Part shown: in pieces, positions 1-7,887 of the stretch
Position numbering within the stretch: position 1 is the stretch's first letter
Layout of the letters: every line of letters begins with the position of its first letter
NCBI GenBank assembly: GCA_963785765.1
Contig: CAWAWM010000002.1
Coordinates: 1,054,001 to 1,118,000, forward strand
Direction: 5' to 3'
Origin: DATBGO01 sp963785765
GTDB taxonomy: Bacteria > Actinomycetota > Actinomycetes > Streptosporangiales > Streptosporangiaceae
Length of the DNA: 64,000 nucleotides
Translations under genes and position numbers: made by a program
Notes under the pieces: generated by a model
Seen by the model: only the letters and a program-made list of their open reading frames with translations
Told to the model about the DNA's origin: nothing
The model's database searches: none

Positions 1-1186
1 ACTGGATATTCGGGGCGATCCCGGCGCCGGTCGTGTTCGCGGTGCCGCCCTGCGCGACGGGAAGCGGTGATCCGAGGTGAGTGGCCGTCACGGTCGGGTT
101 CGGGTAATCGCCCCGGAGGTCCCCGGCCGCGGGCTGCCCGTAGGGCAGCGCGTCGCCCGGCGTGGCCGCCGTGCCGACGCTGGTGATCTTATGGCTGTTC
201 ATGCTGACGTTCGCGGCGGGCAACGGCACCTGGTCGAGCGTGCCCGTGATGTTGGAAGCGGTGCCCGTGGTGTCCTGATTGAGGGTCGGCACGTCGCCAG
301 CGGCGATGGTGTCCCACGACGGGGCGGCCGAAATGGTCCCGTCGCCGGTCTGGGTGAGGAAGTGCTTCGTCGCTGACGTTTGGCCGGCGAGCCGCACCGC
401 GCTGAGCGCGCCGTCCTCATACAGGGTGTCGCCGAGCGTCGTCATCGGGTTCGTGAACCCGCCCGCCGCCGCGACCGCGGCGACCTCGGCGGCCCAGTAC
501 GTCGGCAGGACGTCATACGGGTCACCGGCAAGAGTCGCGTCGGTGAGATAGACGACGCCGAGGCCGGCCGCCTTCATCTGCGACAGGACCGTCTGCCACG
601 CCATCCCGCTGGCCACGGGCTGAGTCTCGTAGACGATCGCGGCGAACCGGCCCGGCGGGTACGAGGAGAACCAGGGCGGCGGGCTGAACGCGGGCCACGG
701 CGTGACCCCGGTCCCGTCGGTGTACGACGGGCCCTCGAAGACGACCATCACGTCGCCGATGGCCGCGTACCCCTGGTCCGGGATCGTGCCATGGTTCAGC
801 ATCGTGATCGCGCCGGCGTGCGCCGCATGGATGTAGTTGCAGATCGTCGTGTAGTAGGTAAAGTCCGCGCCGAGATCCGTGGACACGTTGTCCAGGAAGA
901 TCGACGTGACGCCGTAATACGTGTACCAGAGGTCGATCTGCGCCGTCACGGTGCTGACGGGCACCCCGTTGTGCATGGTGTTGACGTAGCCGAGGACGGT
1001 CAGCCCCGGCGCGAGCTTGGCCGCGTTGATGACGGTCGTGTAGTTAGGGTCGGGGGCACCGGTGACCCCGGGGCCGCTGTCGACGTTCGCCACGAGATAC
1101 GCGACGGTCGGCGCGGCCGCGTCAACGCTCGTCCAGTACGGCGCCGGGGGGGTCGGGTAGGAGTAGGCAGGCACGAAAATTTGCAT
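1..1186 (-). CDS. Spherulin-4 (GH135-like) hydrolase domain fused to phage tail-fibre-like repeats, 3' end outside window
   Basis: The frame is open from ATG 1186 (preceded by GGGAGAA) to the window edge, 395 codons so far. Residues about 3-240 match the spherulin-4 fold: an opening YSYPTP, DSGPG at about 36-40, LGYVNT at 65-70, FLDN at 97-100, VVFEG at 148-152, RFAAIVYE at 180-187 and YDVLPTYWAAEV at 224-235. Fungal Sph3 of this family (GH135) cleaves galactosaminogalactan. From about 245 on the protein changes to phage tail-fibre style sequence, with LRGDYPNPTVTATHLG at 357-372 and PLPVAQGGTAN at 374-384. I infer a tail fibre with a polysaccharide depolymerase head. Family members usually show D-E where this protein has D99-N100, and E151 is kept, so activity is uncertain. 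It sits 3' of a pel-like locus on the same strand. Confidence 0.75.
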   Translation of the reverse strand, partial: MQIFVPAYSYPTPPAPYWTSVDAAAPTVAYLVANVDSGPGVTGAPDPNYTTVINAAKLAPGLTVLGYVNTMHNGVPVSTVTAQIDLWYTYYGVTSIFLDNVSTDLGADFTYYTTICNYIHAAHAGAITMLNHGTIPDQGYAAIGDVMVVFEGPSYTDGTGVTPWPAFSPPPWFSSYPPGRFAAIVYETQPVASGMAWQTVLSQMKAAGLGVVYLTDATLAGDPYDVLPTYWAAEVAAVAAAGGFTNPMTTLGDTLYEDGALSAVRLAGQTSATKHFLTQTGDGTISAAPSWDTIAAGDVPTLNQDTTGTASNITGTLDQVPLPAANVSMNSHKITSVGTAATPGDALPYGQPAAGDLRGDYPNPTVTATHLGSPLPVAQGGTANTTGAGIAPNIQ

Positions 1187-1200
1187 GGGGTTCTCCCGCG

Positions 1201-1524
1201 TTAAGCGAAGTGGGTGATGATCAGTGGGAACCCGGGGACGCCGTTACCTCCGGCGCCGGAGCTGTTCCCGTTCAGCGACGCGCCTGCGGCGTAGCAGGAG
1301 CCCGCGTCGGCATCCGCCGCCGGGGTGAGCGACGCCGTCCCGCCGCCAGGGGAGAACACTGTTCCGAATGGTGTCCGGCCGCCGACCGCGCCGTTATCGC
1401 CGCGAGCGGCGTCCGCTGTGACAGTGGTGCCGCCTGCCGGCCACGACCCGAACGCCAGGCAGGCGATCTCGATCAGGGCAGAGCGCGCGGCCGGTAAAAC
1501 GGCGGCCAGCGGTGTGACAGCCAC
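1201..1524 (-). CDS. Small glycine/alanine-rich protein beside the tail-fibre-like gene
   Basis: A 107-residue product from GTG 1524, ending 14 bases before the ATG of the spherulin-4/tail gene, so the two are probably co-transcribed. The N-terminal third is mildly hydrophobic (LAAVLPAARSALIEIACLAF). The centre is rich in Gly, Thr and Ala, and the C terminus is GAGGNGVPGFPLIITHF, the kind of glycine-rich end common in tail and fibre proteins. I recognise no enzyme family. Its position suggests a structural partner of the downstream fibre-like protein. The reading frame could also be fortuitous, but coding on the opposite strand looks poorer. Confidence 0.5.
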   Translation of the reverse strand: MAVTPLAAVLPAARSALIEIACLAFGSWPAGGTTVTADAARGDNGAVGGRTPFGTVFSPGGGTASLTPAADADAGSCYAAGASLNGNSSGAGGNGVPGFPLIITHFA

Positions 1525-1622
1525 CTTGCGATGCTAACTGTAGTCAGATGATTACGTCTAGTGATCAGAGGCCGGGACGCCGCCCCGTTCCGCCCGGGTG
1601 CCACCGGGGTCGCCGCAGAACG

Positions 1623-3356
1623 TTATTGCTGGTCGTCCGCCGAGGCTGTGGAGTCCGTCGCGATGAGCTCGGCCTGCAGCTCGCGAGCAGCGGGCGGCGG
1701 GAGCATCCGTACCTGTTCTTCCTGTTCTTCCTGGCGCGGGCCGGGGGCGGTCCCCCCGAGCTCCCTGTACAGCTGGTTGTACGCGGCCATGGCGTCCTTG
1801 AGCTGGAAGAAGTCGATGATGCGGCCGCGCGCATTCCTGGCGAACTGCTCGTACATCGCCCGATCCTGCATGACTGTTTGCAGCGCGTCGGCCATCTGGT
1901 CAGTCAGACCGGGGTCCACCAGGAGTCCGCATGCCTGCCAGGTGTGCCCGTTCTTGGTGGTCAGCGGGTCGGTGATGAGCTGCGCCATGCCGCCGACCTC
2001 GGTCCCAACCGTCGGTATGCCGGCGGTCATTGCTTCAAGCACCACGATGGGCTGGCCCTCGTTGTAGCTCGACAGGACGAGGAGGTCGAAGTCGCCGAGC
2101 ATGGACCGGACGTCGACCGTGCCGTGGAAGGTGAGGTAGTCCTCCACCCGCAGTTCGCGAACCTTGTTCTGGCATGCTGTGTAGTAGTCCGGCGTGTGGT
2201 CGGTGGGCCCGAGGACGTCGAGGTGGAAACTGGTGATTCCCCGCTGCACAAGAATGTGGACGGTCGAGATCAGGTCGAGTAGGCCCTTGATGGGCACGAC
2301 GCGGGCGATGTAGACCAGCCGCCACTTGCGCGTGCTGTCGCCGGCGCTGATGTCCTCCAGGGCCTGCAGCCGCTGCTGGTAGACCGCGTCGAAGTCTCCT
2401 ACGGTCATGCCGTTGGGAATGATAGCGCTCTTCTCCACGGGAGAGCCGAGGTCGACTGCCTCAGTGATCGCTCGCGGGTAAAGGTAGGTGATCGCGGCAG
2501 CGCTGGGATAGCACAACCGGCCCATCTCGATCCACCAGGCCATCCAGGCCCGCTGCACCGGGGTCACCTCGAACTCTCGCCAGTCCGAGAGCGTGACGGG
2601 CAGCTGCATGTTCCGGTCGAGGAGAGTGTTGATGGTGTCGCGCACGTACAGGTTGTGCTCGGTCAGCAGGAACTTCCCGTCGTTCTGCCGGGCTGCGGCA
2701 GCACCGATCAAAGAGGCGTAGCCAGTGGTGTGCGCATGGTAGACCCGCGCCGCCGGGAAGTCGTGACCGAGAACTGCGCAGGCCAGCGAGAAGAAATCGC
2801 GCAGCAGCCAGAACGTGTCGGTCAACGGCAGGCCCAGGCCCGGCAGGCGATCCCGGGTGGCCGTCATGAACTCCCTGGTGCCGAGCAGTGCCCACAGCGG
2901 ATACGTCTGGGTACGGGGATTCATGCCCTCGTCGTAGAGTTCCCACGTGGGTTCCGTTTCTCCGGCGAGAATGGACTCGAGAACGTCGTAGACGCGGTGT
3001 GCAAGCCGGGCCCGGGCCGCCCCGCGCATGCCGAGCGCCTGGCTACCAAGCCGCAAGAAATCGTCGCGGTGCTCCCGCATGCTGAGGTAGACCGTGTGCA
3101 CCCAAAGGACGTTGGCAGGCACCTCGTACAGGGCGGTGGAAGGAGCATCGGAGTCCCAGGCGATGTGGATGATGCCGAACGTCAGGTCTTGGTTGCCCTC
3201 GACGATGTCCTGAACGACGGCCGAGACTCCGCCCCGCAGAAAGGGGTAGGTCGACTCGGCGACGATCGCGACATCGACCAGCGAAAGGTCCTCATCGCGC
3301 GGCGCCGCGGGCGCCATTTCGGCACGGCTCCTGCTGGCCAGCAGATCCGTGATCAA
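1623..3356 (-). CDS. pelF: PelF-like family 4 glycosyltransferase (DUF3492 plus GT4)
   Basis: A 577-residue cytoplasmic glycosyltransferase. PelF polymerises UDP-sugars into the Pel polysaccharide, a GalN/GalNAc-rich exopolymer in Pseudomonas and Bacillus. Signatures seen: AESTYPFLRGGVS near residue 33 (the PelF N-terminal glycine-rich loop), HAHTTGYASLIGAAAA in the middle, LLTEHNLYVRDT, SAIIPNGM, RVVPIKGL, and the donor-binding SSYNEGQPIVVLEAMTAGIP followed by GTEVGG. About 65 C-terminal residues (PGPRQEEQEEQ onward) lie beyond the GT fold and look disordered. The next upstream gene encodes a PelG-like transporter, which supports the call. pelA, pelD and pelE homologues are not visible beside it, so the polymer may differ from Pel. 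Confidence 0.85.
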   Translation of the reverse strand: MITDLLASRSRAEMAPAAPRDEDLSLVDVAIVAESTYPFLRGGVSAVVQDIVEGNQDLTFGIIHIAWDSDAPSTALYEVPANVLWVHTVYLSMREHRDDFLRLGSQALGMRGAARARLAHRVYDVLESILAGETEPTWELYDEGMNPRTQTYPLWALLGTREFMTATRDRLPGLGLPLTDTFWLLRDFFSLACAVLGHDFPAARVYHAHTTGYASLIGAAAARQNDGKFLLTEHNLYVRDTINTLLDRNMQLPVTLSDWREFEVTPVQRAWMAWWIEMGRLCYPSAAAITYLYPRAITEAVDLGSPVEKSAIIPNGMTVGDFDAVYQQRLQALEDISAGDSTRKWRLVYIARVVPIKGLLDLISTVHILVQRGITSFHLDVLGPTDHTPDYYTACQNKVRELRVEDYLTFHGTVDVRSMLGDFDLLVLSSYNEGQPIVVLEAMTAGIPTVGTEVGGMAQLITDPLTTKNGHTWQACGLLVDPGLTDQMADALQTVMQDRAMYEQFARNARGRIIDFFQLKDAMAAYNQLYRELGGTAPGPRQEEQEEQVRMLPPPAARELQAELIATDSTASADDQQ

Positions 3357-3422
3357 TTCCTGCCTCCAAGACCTTGTTGCGAGGTCAGTTCAGGGCCGCC
3401 GTGCGACCAGCGGCCCCGAGCG

Positions 3423-4877
3423 TCACCAGGCTGTCGCGTGTCGCCAGAAGAGGGTGTACTCAGGAGTCCGCCATTGCCGCAGGCAACTGACCAGCGTGAG
3501 AAGGAAAACCGGCACCTCCAGCACGGCGAGCCAGCCGTAGAGGCTGGCCCCCGGTGGGAACGCCAGGAAGACACCGACGCACACCAGGAGGTGCAATCCG
3601 CTCAGGGCCTGCGCCATTCCGGACTGGCCGATGTAGTCGAGCTTGTAGCAGAGCACCGTATTCAACATGAACAGCCAGGAGGCCAGGGCGACCATCGCGG
3701 CCAGGCTGACCGACCTCGGCTGGTGCCCGTCCATGATCCAGGTGACACAGAAGGCCAGGCAGGCGCCCACGAACGCGGTGCGGCTGATCGAACTCGCGAC
3801 CTTGGACGCAAGCATGCGGGAGCGCTGCGCCAGCCGGCTGTACGACTCACGTTCCATCGCTACCCGCAGCGACCGAACGGACTGATCGAACTGCGGTGCC
3901 AGACAGATGAAGTAGTAGCTGTAGGCCAGGACCGCCGGCAGTAGCGCCATGAACACCGTCGTCACCGGGAAGTGACTGCCGGCCTTGAGGAAAAGGAGCA
4001 CCTTGTCCGCCCACAGCACCGAGCCCAGGAGGAACCCGCGTCCGAGATCGCGAGCCAACTGGAGGCCGCCCCACGAAGTGGGCCGAGTCCGCAGATAGTG
4101 ACGCAACGGCAGCAGCTGTGACGCCACCCCGAGCAGGGGCGGCAGGTACCAGGCGGTGGGGAAGGCCAGCAGTGCGAACGCGTAGCTCGCCCAAGCCAGC
4201 GCCCACAAGCCGCGCTTGCCGGTCACATTTCCCCGCACCAGGGCCGGCACCAAAGATTGAGCAAACGCCAGGTTCAGCGCGCACATCGCTGCGTAGGTGG
4301 CCAGCGCGGTGAACGACCACCGCGTCGCCAGCTCTGTCAATAGCGCGAAGGGAACGATGACGGGCAACGACTGAACGAGGTTCGTCGGCCACAGCTCGCA
4401 GAAGCGACGGCGCATTTCATCGCAGTCGCCGTTACTAGTCAGCGGCCCAAGCCCGCGATACAACGGGAGGCAGACCACCTGGCTCAGCCAAGGGACCGTC
4501 AACGAAGCGGCCAGCAGCAGTGAAGTCAGCCCGGTCCCGCCGATCTTCACGTGGGCCATGCGCTCGGTGGCGATGGGGAAGACCACGGTGAGAAGACCGA
4601 CCGGGGAGAGATGGAATAGCAGCTCAATGGCCGGTCGGATCACCCCGGCTGTCCGTCGGTGCCGGCCGCCGCCACGGTCTGCCGCCATCAGGACCAAAGT
4701 CAGCGCGATTACCGCGACGACCGCGAGATTGACGACAGGCGTGGTGCCGAACCTGGACTGAAATTCCGGTAAGAGCCCGACCGCTGCCAGGGCGGCCAGC
4801 GTCGCCAACGGCAGCGGGCCAACGGACCGTAACCCACGATGCGCCAATCTCAGCCCAGCAAGATTCAAAGAATTCAT
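3423..4877 (-). CDS. pelG: PelG-like polysaccharide transporter
   Basis: A 484-residue integral membrane protein with about 12 hydrophobic segments, from LATLAALAAVGLLP at about 24 to a final LAVLEVPVFLLTLVS near 460. PelG is an inner-membrane Wzx/MATE-like protein that partners PelF in synthesis and export of Pel. Supporting motif: VLWADKVLLFLK at about 290, matching the W-x-D-K-x-x-F segment of PelG. ATG 4877 is preceded by a G-rich run (GGGTGGGGG) lying very close to the start. It is 66 bases upstream of the pelF-like gene, so the two form an operon. The sequence is divergent, and the pairing with PelF carries much of the assignment. Confidence 0.7.
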   Translation of the reverse strand: MNSLNLAGLRLAHRGLRSVGPLPLATLAALAAVGLLPEFQSRFGTTPVVNLAVVAVIALTLVLMAADRGGGRHRRTAGVIRPAIELLFHLSPVGLLTVVFPIATERMAHVKIGGTGLTSLLLAASLTVPWLSQVVCLPLYRGLGPLTSNGDCDEMRRRFCELWPTNLVQSLPVIVPFALLTELATRWSFTALATYAAMCALNLAFAQSLVPALVRGNVTGKRGLWALAWASYAFALLAFPTAWYLPPLLGVASQLLPLRHYLRTRPTSWGGLQLARDLGRGFLLGSVLWADKVLLFLKAGSHFPVTTVFMALLPAVLAYSYYFICLAPQFDQSVRSLRVAMERESYSRLAQRSRMLASKVASSISRTAFVGACLAFCVTWIMDGHQPRSVSLAAMVALASWLFMLNTVLCYKLDYIGQSGMAQALSGLHLLVCVGVFLAFPPGASLYGWLAVLEVPVFLLTLVSCLRQWRTPEYTLFWRHATAW

Positions 4878-5176
4878 CCCCCACCCGGCGCAGGCGTGTG
4901 ATCGAAGGCCGCCAGATCAAAGGTGCCCGATCCGATAACACTTACTCATACGTCTTACCACGAAGAAACGGATGGTAGTATGGCCGACAGGAGGTTGTCA
5001 CGGCCTTCACGAGAACTTGACTGGGCACCAGCCTAATCGGATGCTTAAGGACGTTCAGGCACCGCCAGCAGGCAGTATGCCGTGCGGTAGATTCACCCAA
5101 AAATAACCCATTCGCTAAGGGTGAGTACGACTAGGATGCCCTCTTTTTCCAGCATATCCAATACGCGGCTCATGCG
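4878..5176. other. AT-richer divergent intergenic region of the pel-like locus
   Basis: About 300 bases between the divergent pelG-like and hydrolase genes, clearly richer in A+T than the flanks. No gene is visible. Short A/T tracts such as CAAAAATAACCC near 5100 and CTCTTTTTCC near 5142 are present. It probably holds divergent promoters, but I cannot place convincing -35/-10 pairs. Confidence 0.4.
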
Positions 5177-6379
5177 ATGTACACGCGACGACACGGCAGG
5201 TGCGAGTTCGTGCGGCTTACCACACGTCCGTTCAGCGCACCTGGCAGGCTGGTAGCCATGCCACGACGCCACGGTGCCTGGGTGCGTTACGGCGGTCCGC
5301 TGACCACCGAACAGCTCGACTTCGCGATCAGCAACTACCAGGTAGCGATCCTGCAGCCCTGGGAGACGGACGCCCTATCCCGATTGAAGTCGGCCCGCCC
5401 TGATATGACGGTGCTTTGCTACAAATGCCTGTCATCGACGCGCAGCTACGAACCAGGGCCCGTGTTCACGTCTGGCGTCAGCTACGCCGAGGCAGAAGCA
5501 GCGGGCGAGGAATGGTTCGCACACCGCCTCGACGGCCGCAGCCGCATCGAGTGGAAAACCTACAGCGGGCATTGGCAGATGGCGGTCTGGAATGAGGACT
5601 ACCGCACCCGGTGGAGCGACAACGTGGTTGCGGAACTTGCGGGCTCGCTGTGGGACGGCGTCATGGCCGACAATGACGTCTACGACGACTACTACGGCCT
5701 GTGCCCGCCGATCGAGGGCGGTCGGAGCATTGCGGACTTCAGGAAGGCGCTGGAGGAGTTCATCCCGCTGGTCGGCGCCGGTTTGAACGCGGTTGGCAAG
5801 CTGCTGATACCCAACATCGCCGAATCCCGGCGCGATCCGGGGCGATGGGCGCGTCATGCGGCGTACGGCGGCGGCTTTGAAGAGGTATGGCTGGCGCACG
5901 GACCCGACGACTATTTCGATGTCCCGACCGTGCTCGCCCAGGCCGCGCAGGTGCCGGGACCTGGCATCACGATCATGCGGGTGGCGTCGGATGGAACCGA
6001 CATGCATCGAAATGTGACCTATGGGCTGGCCGCGTTCTGGGTGTTCGGTGGCGGCTGCGGAGGCGCTTACGCGGCCACCGCCCACGACGGCTACTCAGCC
6101 ACCCCGTTCATCCCCCAATACAATTGGGATCTCGGAGCCCCGCGGGAAGAAATCCGCCGGCGTGGTAACGGGCGGTCTCGTTCGTTCAGCAACGGCTGGG
6201 CGGCCGTGAACCTGAACGGGCGTCCGCGCCGGCGGGTGACATTCCGTGTGCCGGCCGGGTTGCGGGACGTACATGATCAGCCGGCGCCGTCCAAGGTCAC
6301 GCTCTCCCCGCACGAAGGCATGCTGTACGTGCGGGAGACGTACGCCTGGCCAGCATTATCACGTAACGACTCCGGGTGA
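5177..6379 (+). CDS. Putative TIM-barrel glycoside hydrolase (GHL15-like)
   Basis: A 400-residue product resembling the hypothetical glycosyl hydrolase 15-like family. It opens AWVRYGGPLTTEQLDF and runs through strand-loop units ILQPWET, TVLCYKCLSS, GVMADNDVYDDYYG (acidic, about 157-170, a plausible catalytic site), LIPNIAES and EEVWLAHGP to a C-terminal beta region ending MLYVRETY. No signal peptide or membrane segment is seen. ATG 5177 gives the longest form, but recognisable homology begins after ATG 5258, which may be the true start. It is divergent from pelG/pelF. PelA of true Pel operons also carries a glycosidase domain, so a role in trimming or releasing the polymer is a reasonable inference, not shown by the sequence. 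Confidence 0.6.
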   Translation: MYTRRHGRCEFVRLTTRPFSAPGRLVAMPRRHGAWVRYGGPLTTEQLDFAISNYQVAILQPWETDALSRLKSARPDMTVLCYKCLSSTRSYEPGPVFTSGVSYAEAEAAGEEWFAHRLDGRSRIEWKTYSGHWQMAVWNEDYRTRWSDNVVAELAGSLWDGVMADNDVYDDYYGLCPPIEGGRSIADFRKALEEFIPLVGAGLNAVGKLLIPNIAESRRDPGRWARHAAYGGGFEEVWLAHGPDDYFDVPTVLAQAAQVPGPGITIMRVASDGTDMHRNVTYGLAAFWVFGGGCGGAYAATAHDGYSATPFIPQYNWDLGAPREEIRRRGNGRSRSFSNGWAAVNLNGRPRRRVTFRVPAGLRDVHDQPAPSKVTLSPHEGMLYVRETYAWPALSRNDSG

Positions 6380-6471
6380 GGCCCAAGACGACCCCTCCTG
6401 ACCTCGTGGCCGAAGTCAGGCCGAGCTGACCTGGATGCCGGGCGGCAGGGCTGGCAGCTTCCTTTCATACA

Positions 6472-7887
6472 GTGGCAGGACTTCTCCTGCACGCGATCGA
6501 AGGGATGTGCACGCCCGTGGGTCACACGGCCACGCAGCAGGCCGGTTCCGGCGGCCTGACCGCGACCGAGCACCGCCTGGACAACGGTCTGCGCCTCGTG
6601 CTCTCCGAAGACCACGTGAATCCGGTCGCAGCGGTCTGCCTCTGGTATGACGTCGGCTCGCGGCAGGAGGTCCAGGGCCGCACCGGCCTGGCTCACCTCT
6701 TCGAGCACCTCATGTTTCAGGGTTCGGCGCAGGTCAAGGGAAACGGCCACTTCGAGCTGGTCCAGGGCGCTGGCGGCTCGCTTAACGGGACGACGAGCTT
6801 CGAGCGCACCAACTATTTCGAGGTCATGCCCGCGCACCAACTGGAGCTGGCGCTCTGGCTGGAGGCAGACCGCATGGGCTCGCTGCTTGCCGCGCTCGAC
6901 GAGGATTCTCTGCAGAATCAGCGGGATGTGGTCAAGAACGAGCGCCGGCAGCGCTACGATAACGTGCCCTACGGCACCGCGTTCGAGCGGATGACCGCGC
7001 TGGCCTATCCCGAGGGCCACCCGTACCACCACCTTCCCATTGGCTCTATGGCCGACCTGGACGCGGTGACGCTGGATGACGCGCGCGCGTTCTTCCGTGC
7101 GAACTACGCGCCGAACAACGCGGTCCTGGCGGTCGTCGGCGACATCGACCCGGAGCAGGCGCGTCGATGGGTCGAGAAGTACTTCGGCTCCATCCCGTCC
7201 CACGACGGCCAGGTGCCGCCCCGCGCCAGTACGCTCCCCGACGTCATCGGCGCGGAGATCCGGGTGGAGATCAGCGAGCAGGTCCCGGCGCGCGCGCTGA
7301 TGGCCGCCTACCGGATGCCGCGTGACGGCACGCGTGAGTGCGACGCGGCTGAGCTCGCGCTCACAGTCCTCGGTGACGGCATGTCGTCCCGGTTTTACAA
7401 CCGGCTGGTGCGCCGCGACCGCACCGCCGTCACGGCCGGCGTCGGGCTGGTGCGGCTCGCTGGCGCCCCCTCGCTGGGCTGGCTGGATGTGAAAGCCGCC
7501 GGCGGCGCCGAGATCTCGCAGATCGAGGGCGCCGTCGACGAAGAACTGGCGCGGCTCCGCGCGGCGGCGCCGGGCGCTGGGGAGATGGAACGGGCGCAGG
7601 CCATGGTGGAACGCGAATGGCTGGACCGGCTCGGGACGGTGGCCGGCCGGGCCGACGAGCTGTGCCGGTACGCGGTGCTGTTCGGCGACCCGCGGCTCGC
7701 GTTCACCGCTGTCAACCGGATCCTCGATGTCAGTGCCGAAGAGATCCGGGCGGTTGCGGCGGCGCGGTTGCGCTCCGACAACCGCGCGGTCCTGGTATAC
7801 GAGCCGGTGACCTCGAAGGACTCGGCCCGCCCGGCCGACGACCAGGCCAGCGCAGCCGAGGAGAACGACAAGCGGGATGGAGCCTGA
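6472..7887 (+). CDS. M16B zinc metallopeptidase, catalytic subunit
   Basis: A 471-residue pitrilysin-family protease. The inverted zinc motif HLFEH is at 75-79 and the distal glutamate of the site is at about 157 in KNERRQRYDN. The R/Y-type second-half elements are present (YRMPRDGTRE near 281). Such proteins are processing peptidases related to mitochondrial MPP; bacterial forms often work as active/inactive pairs. The next gene overlaps by 11 bases and encodes the partner. GTG 6472 gives the longest reading. GTG 6520 (protein starting VGHTATQQ) has the AAGGG of 6499-6504 about 15 bases upstream and is an alternative. No signal peptide, so probably cytoplasmic. Confidence 0.9.
   Translation: MAGLLLHAIEGMCTPVGHTATQQAGSGGLTATEHRLDNGLRLVLSEDHVNPVAAVCLWYDVGSRQEVQGRTGLAHLFEHLMFQGSAQVKGNGHFELVQGAGGSLNGTTSFERTNYFEVMPAHQLELALWLEADRMGSLLAALDEDSLQNQRDVVKNERRQRYDNVPYGTAFERMTALAYPEGHPYHHLPIGSMADLDAVTLDDARAFFRANYAPNNAVLAVVGDIDPEQARRWVEKYFGSIPSHDGQVPPRASTLPDVIGAEIRVEISEQVPARALMAAYRMPRDGTRECDAAELALTVLGDGMSSRFYNRLVRRDRTAVTAGVGLVRLAGAPSLGWLDVKAAGGAEISQIEGAVDEELARLRAAAPGAGEMERAQAMVEREWLDRLGTVAGRADELCRYAVLFGDPRLAFTAVNRILDVSAEEIRAVAAARLRSDNRAVLVYEPVTSKDSARPADDQASAAEENDKRDGA

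Noticed and set aside
380..1204. Plus-strand 274-codon frame at the left end
   Set aside because: It is the shadow of the minus-strand spherulin-4/tail gene and is Arg/Val/Gly-rich without motifs.
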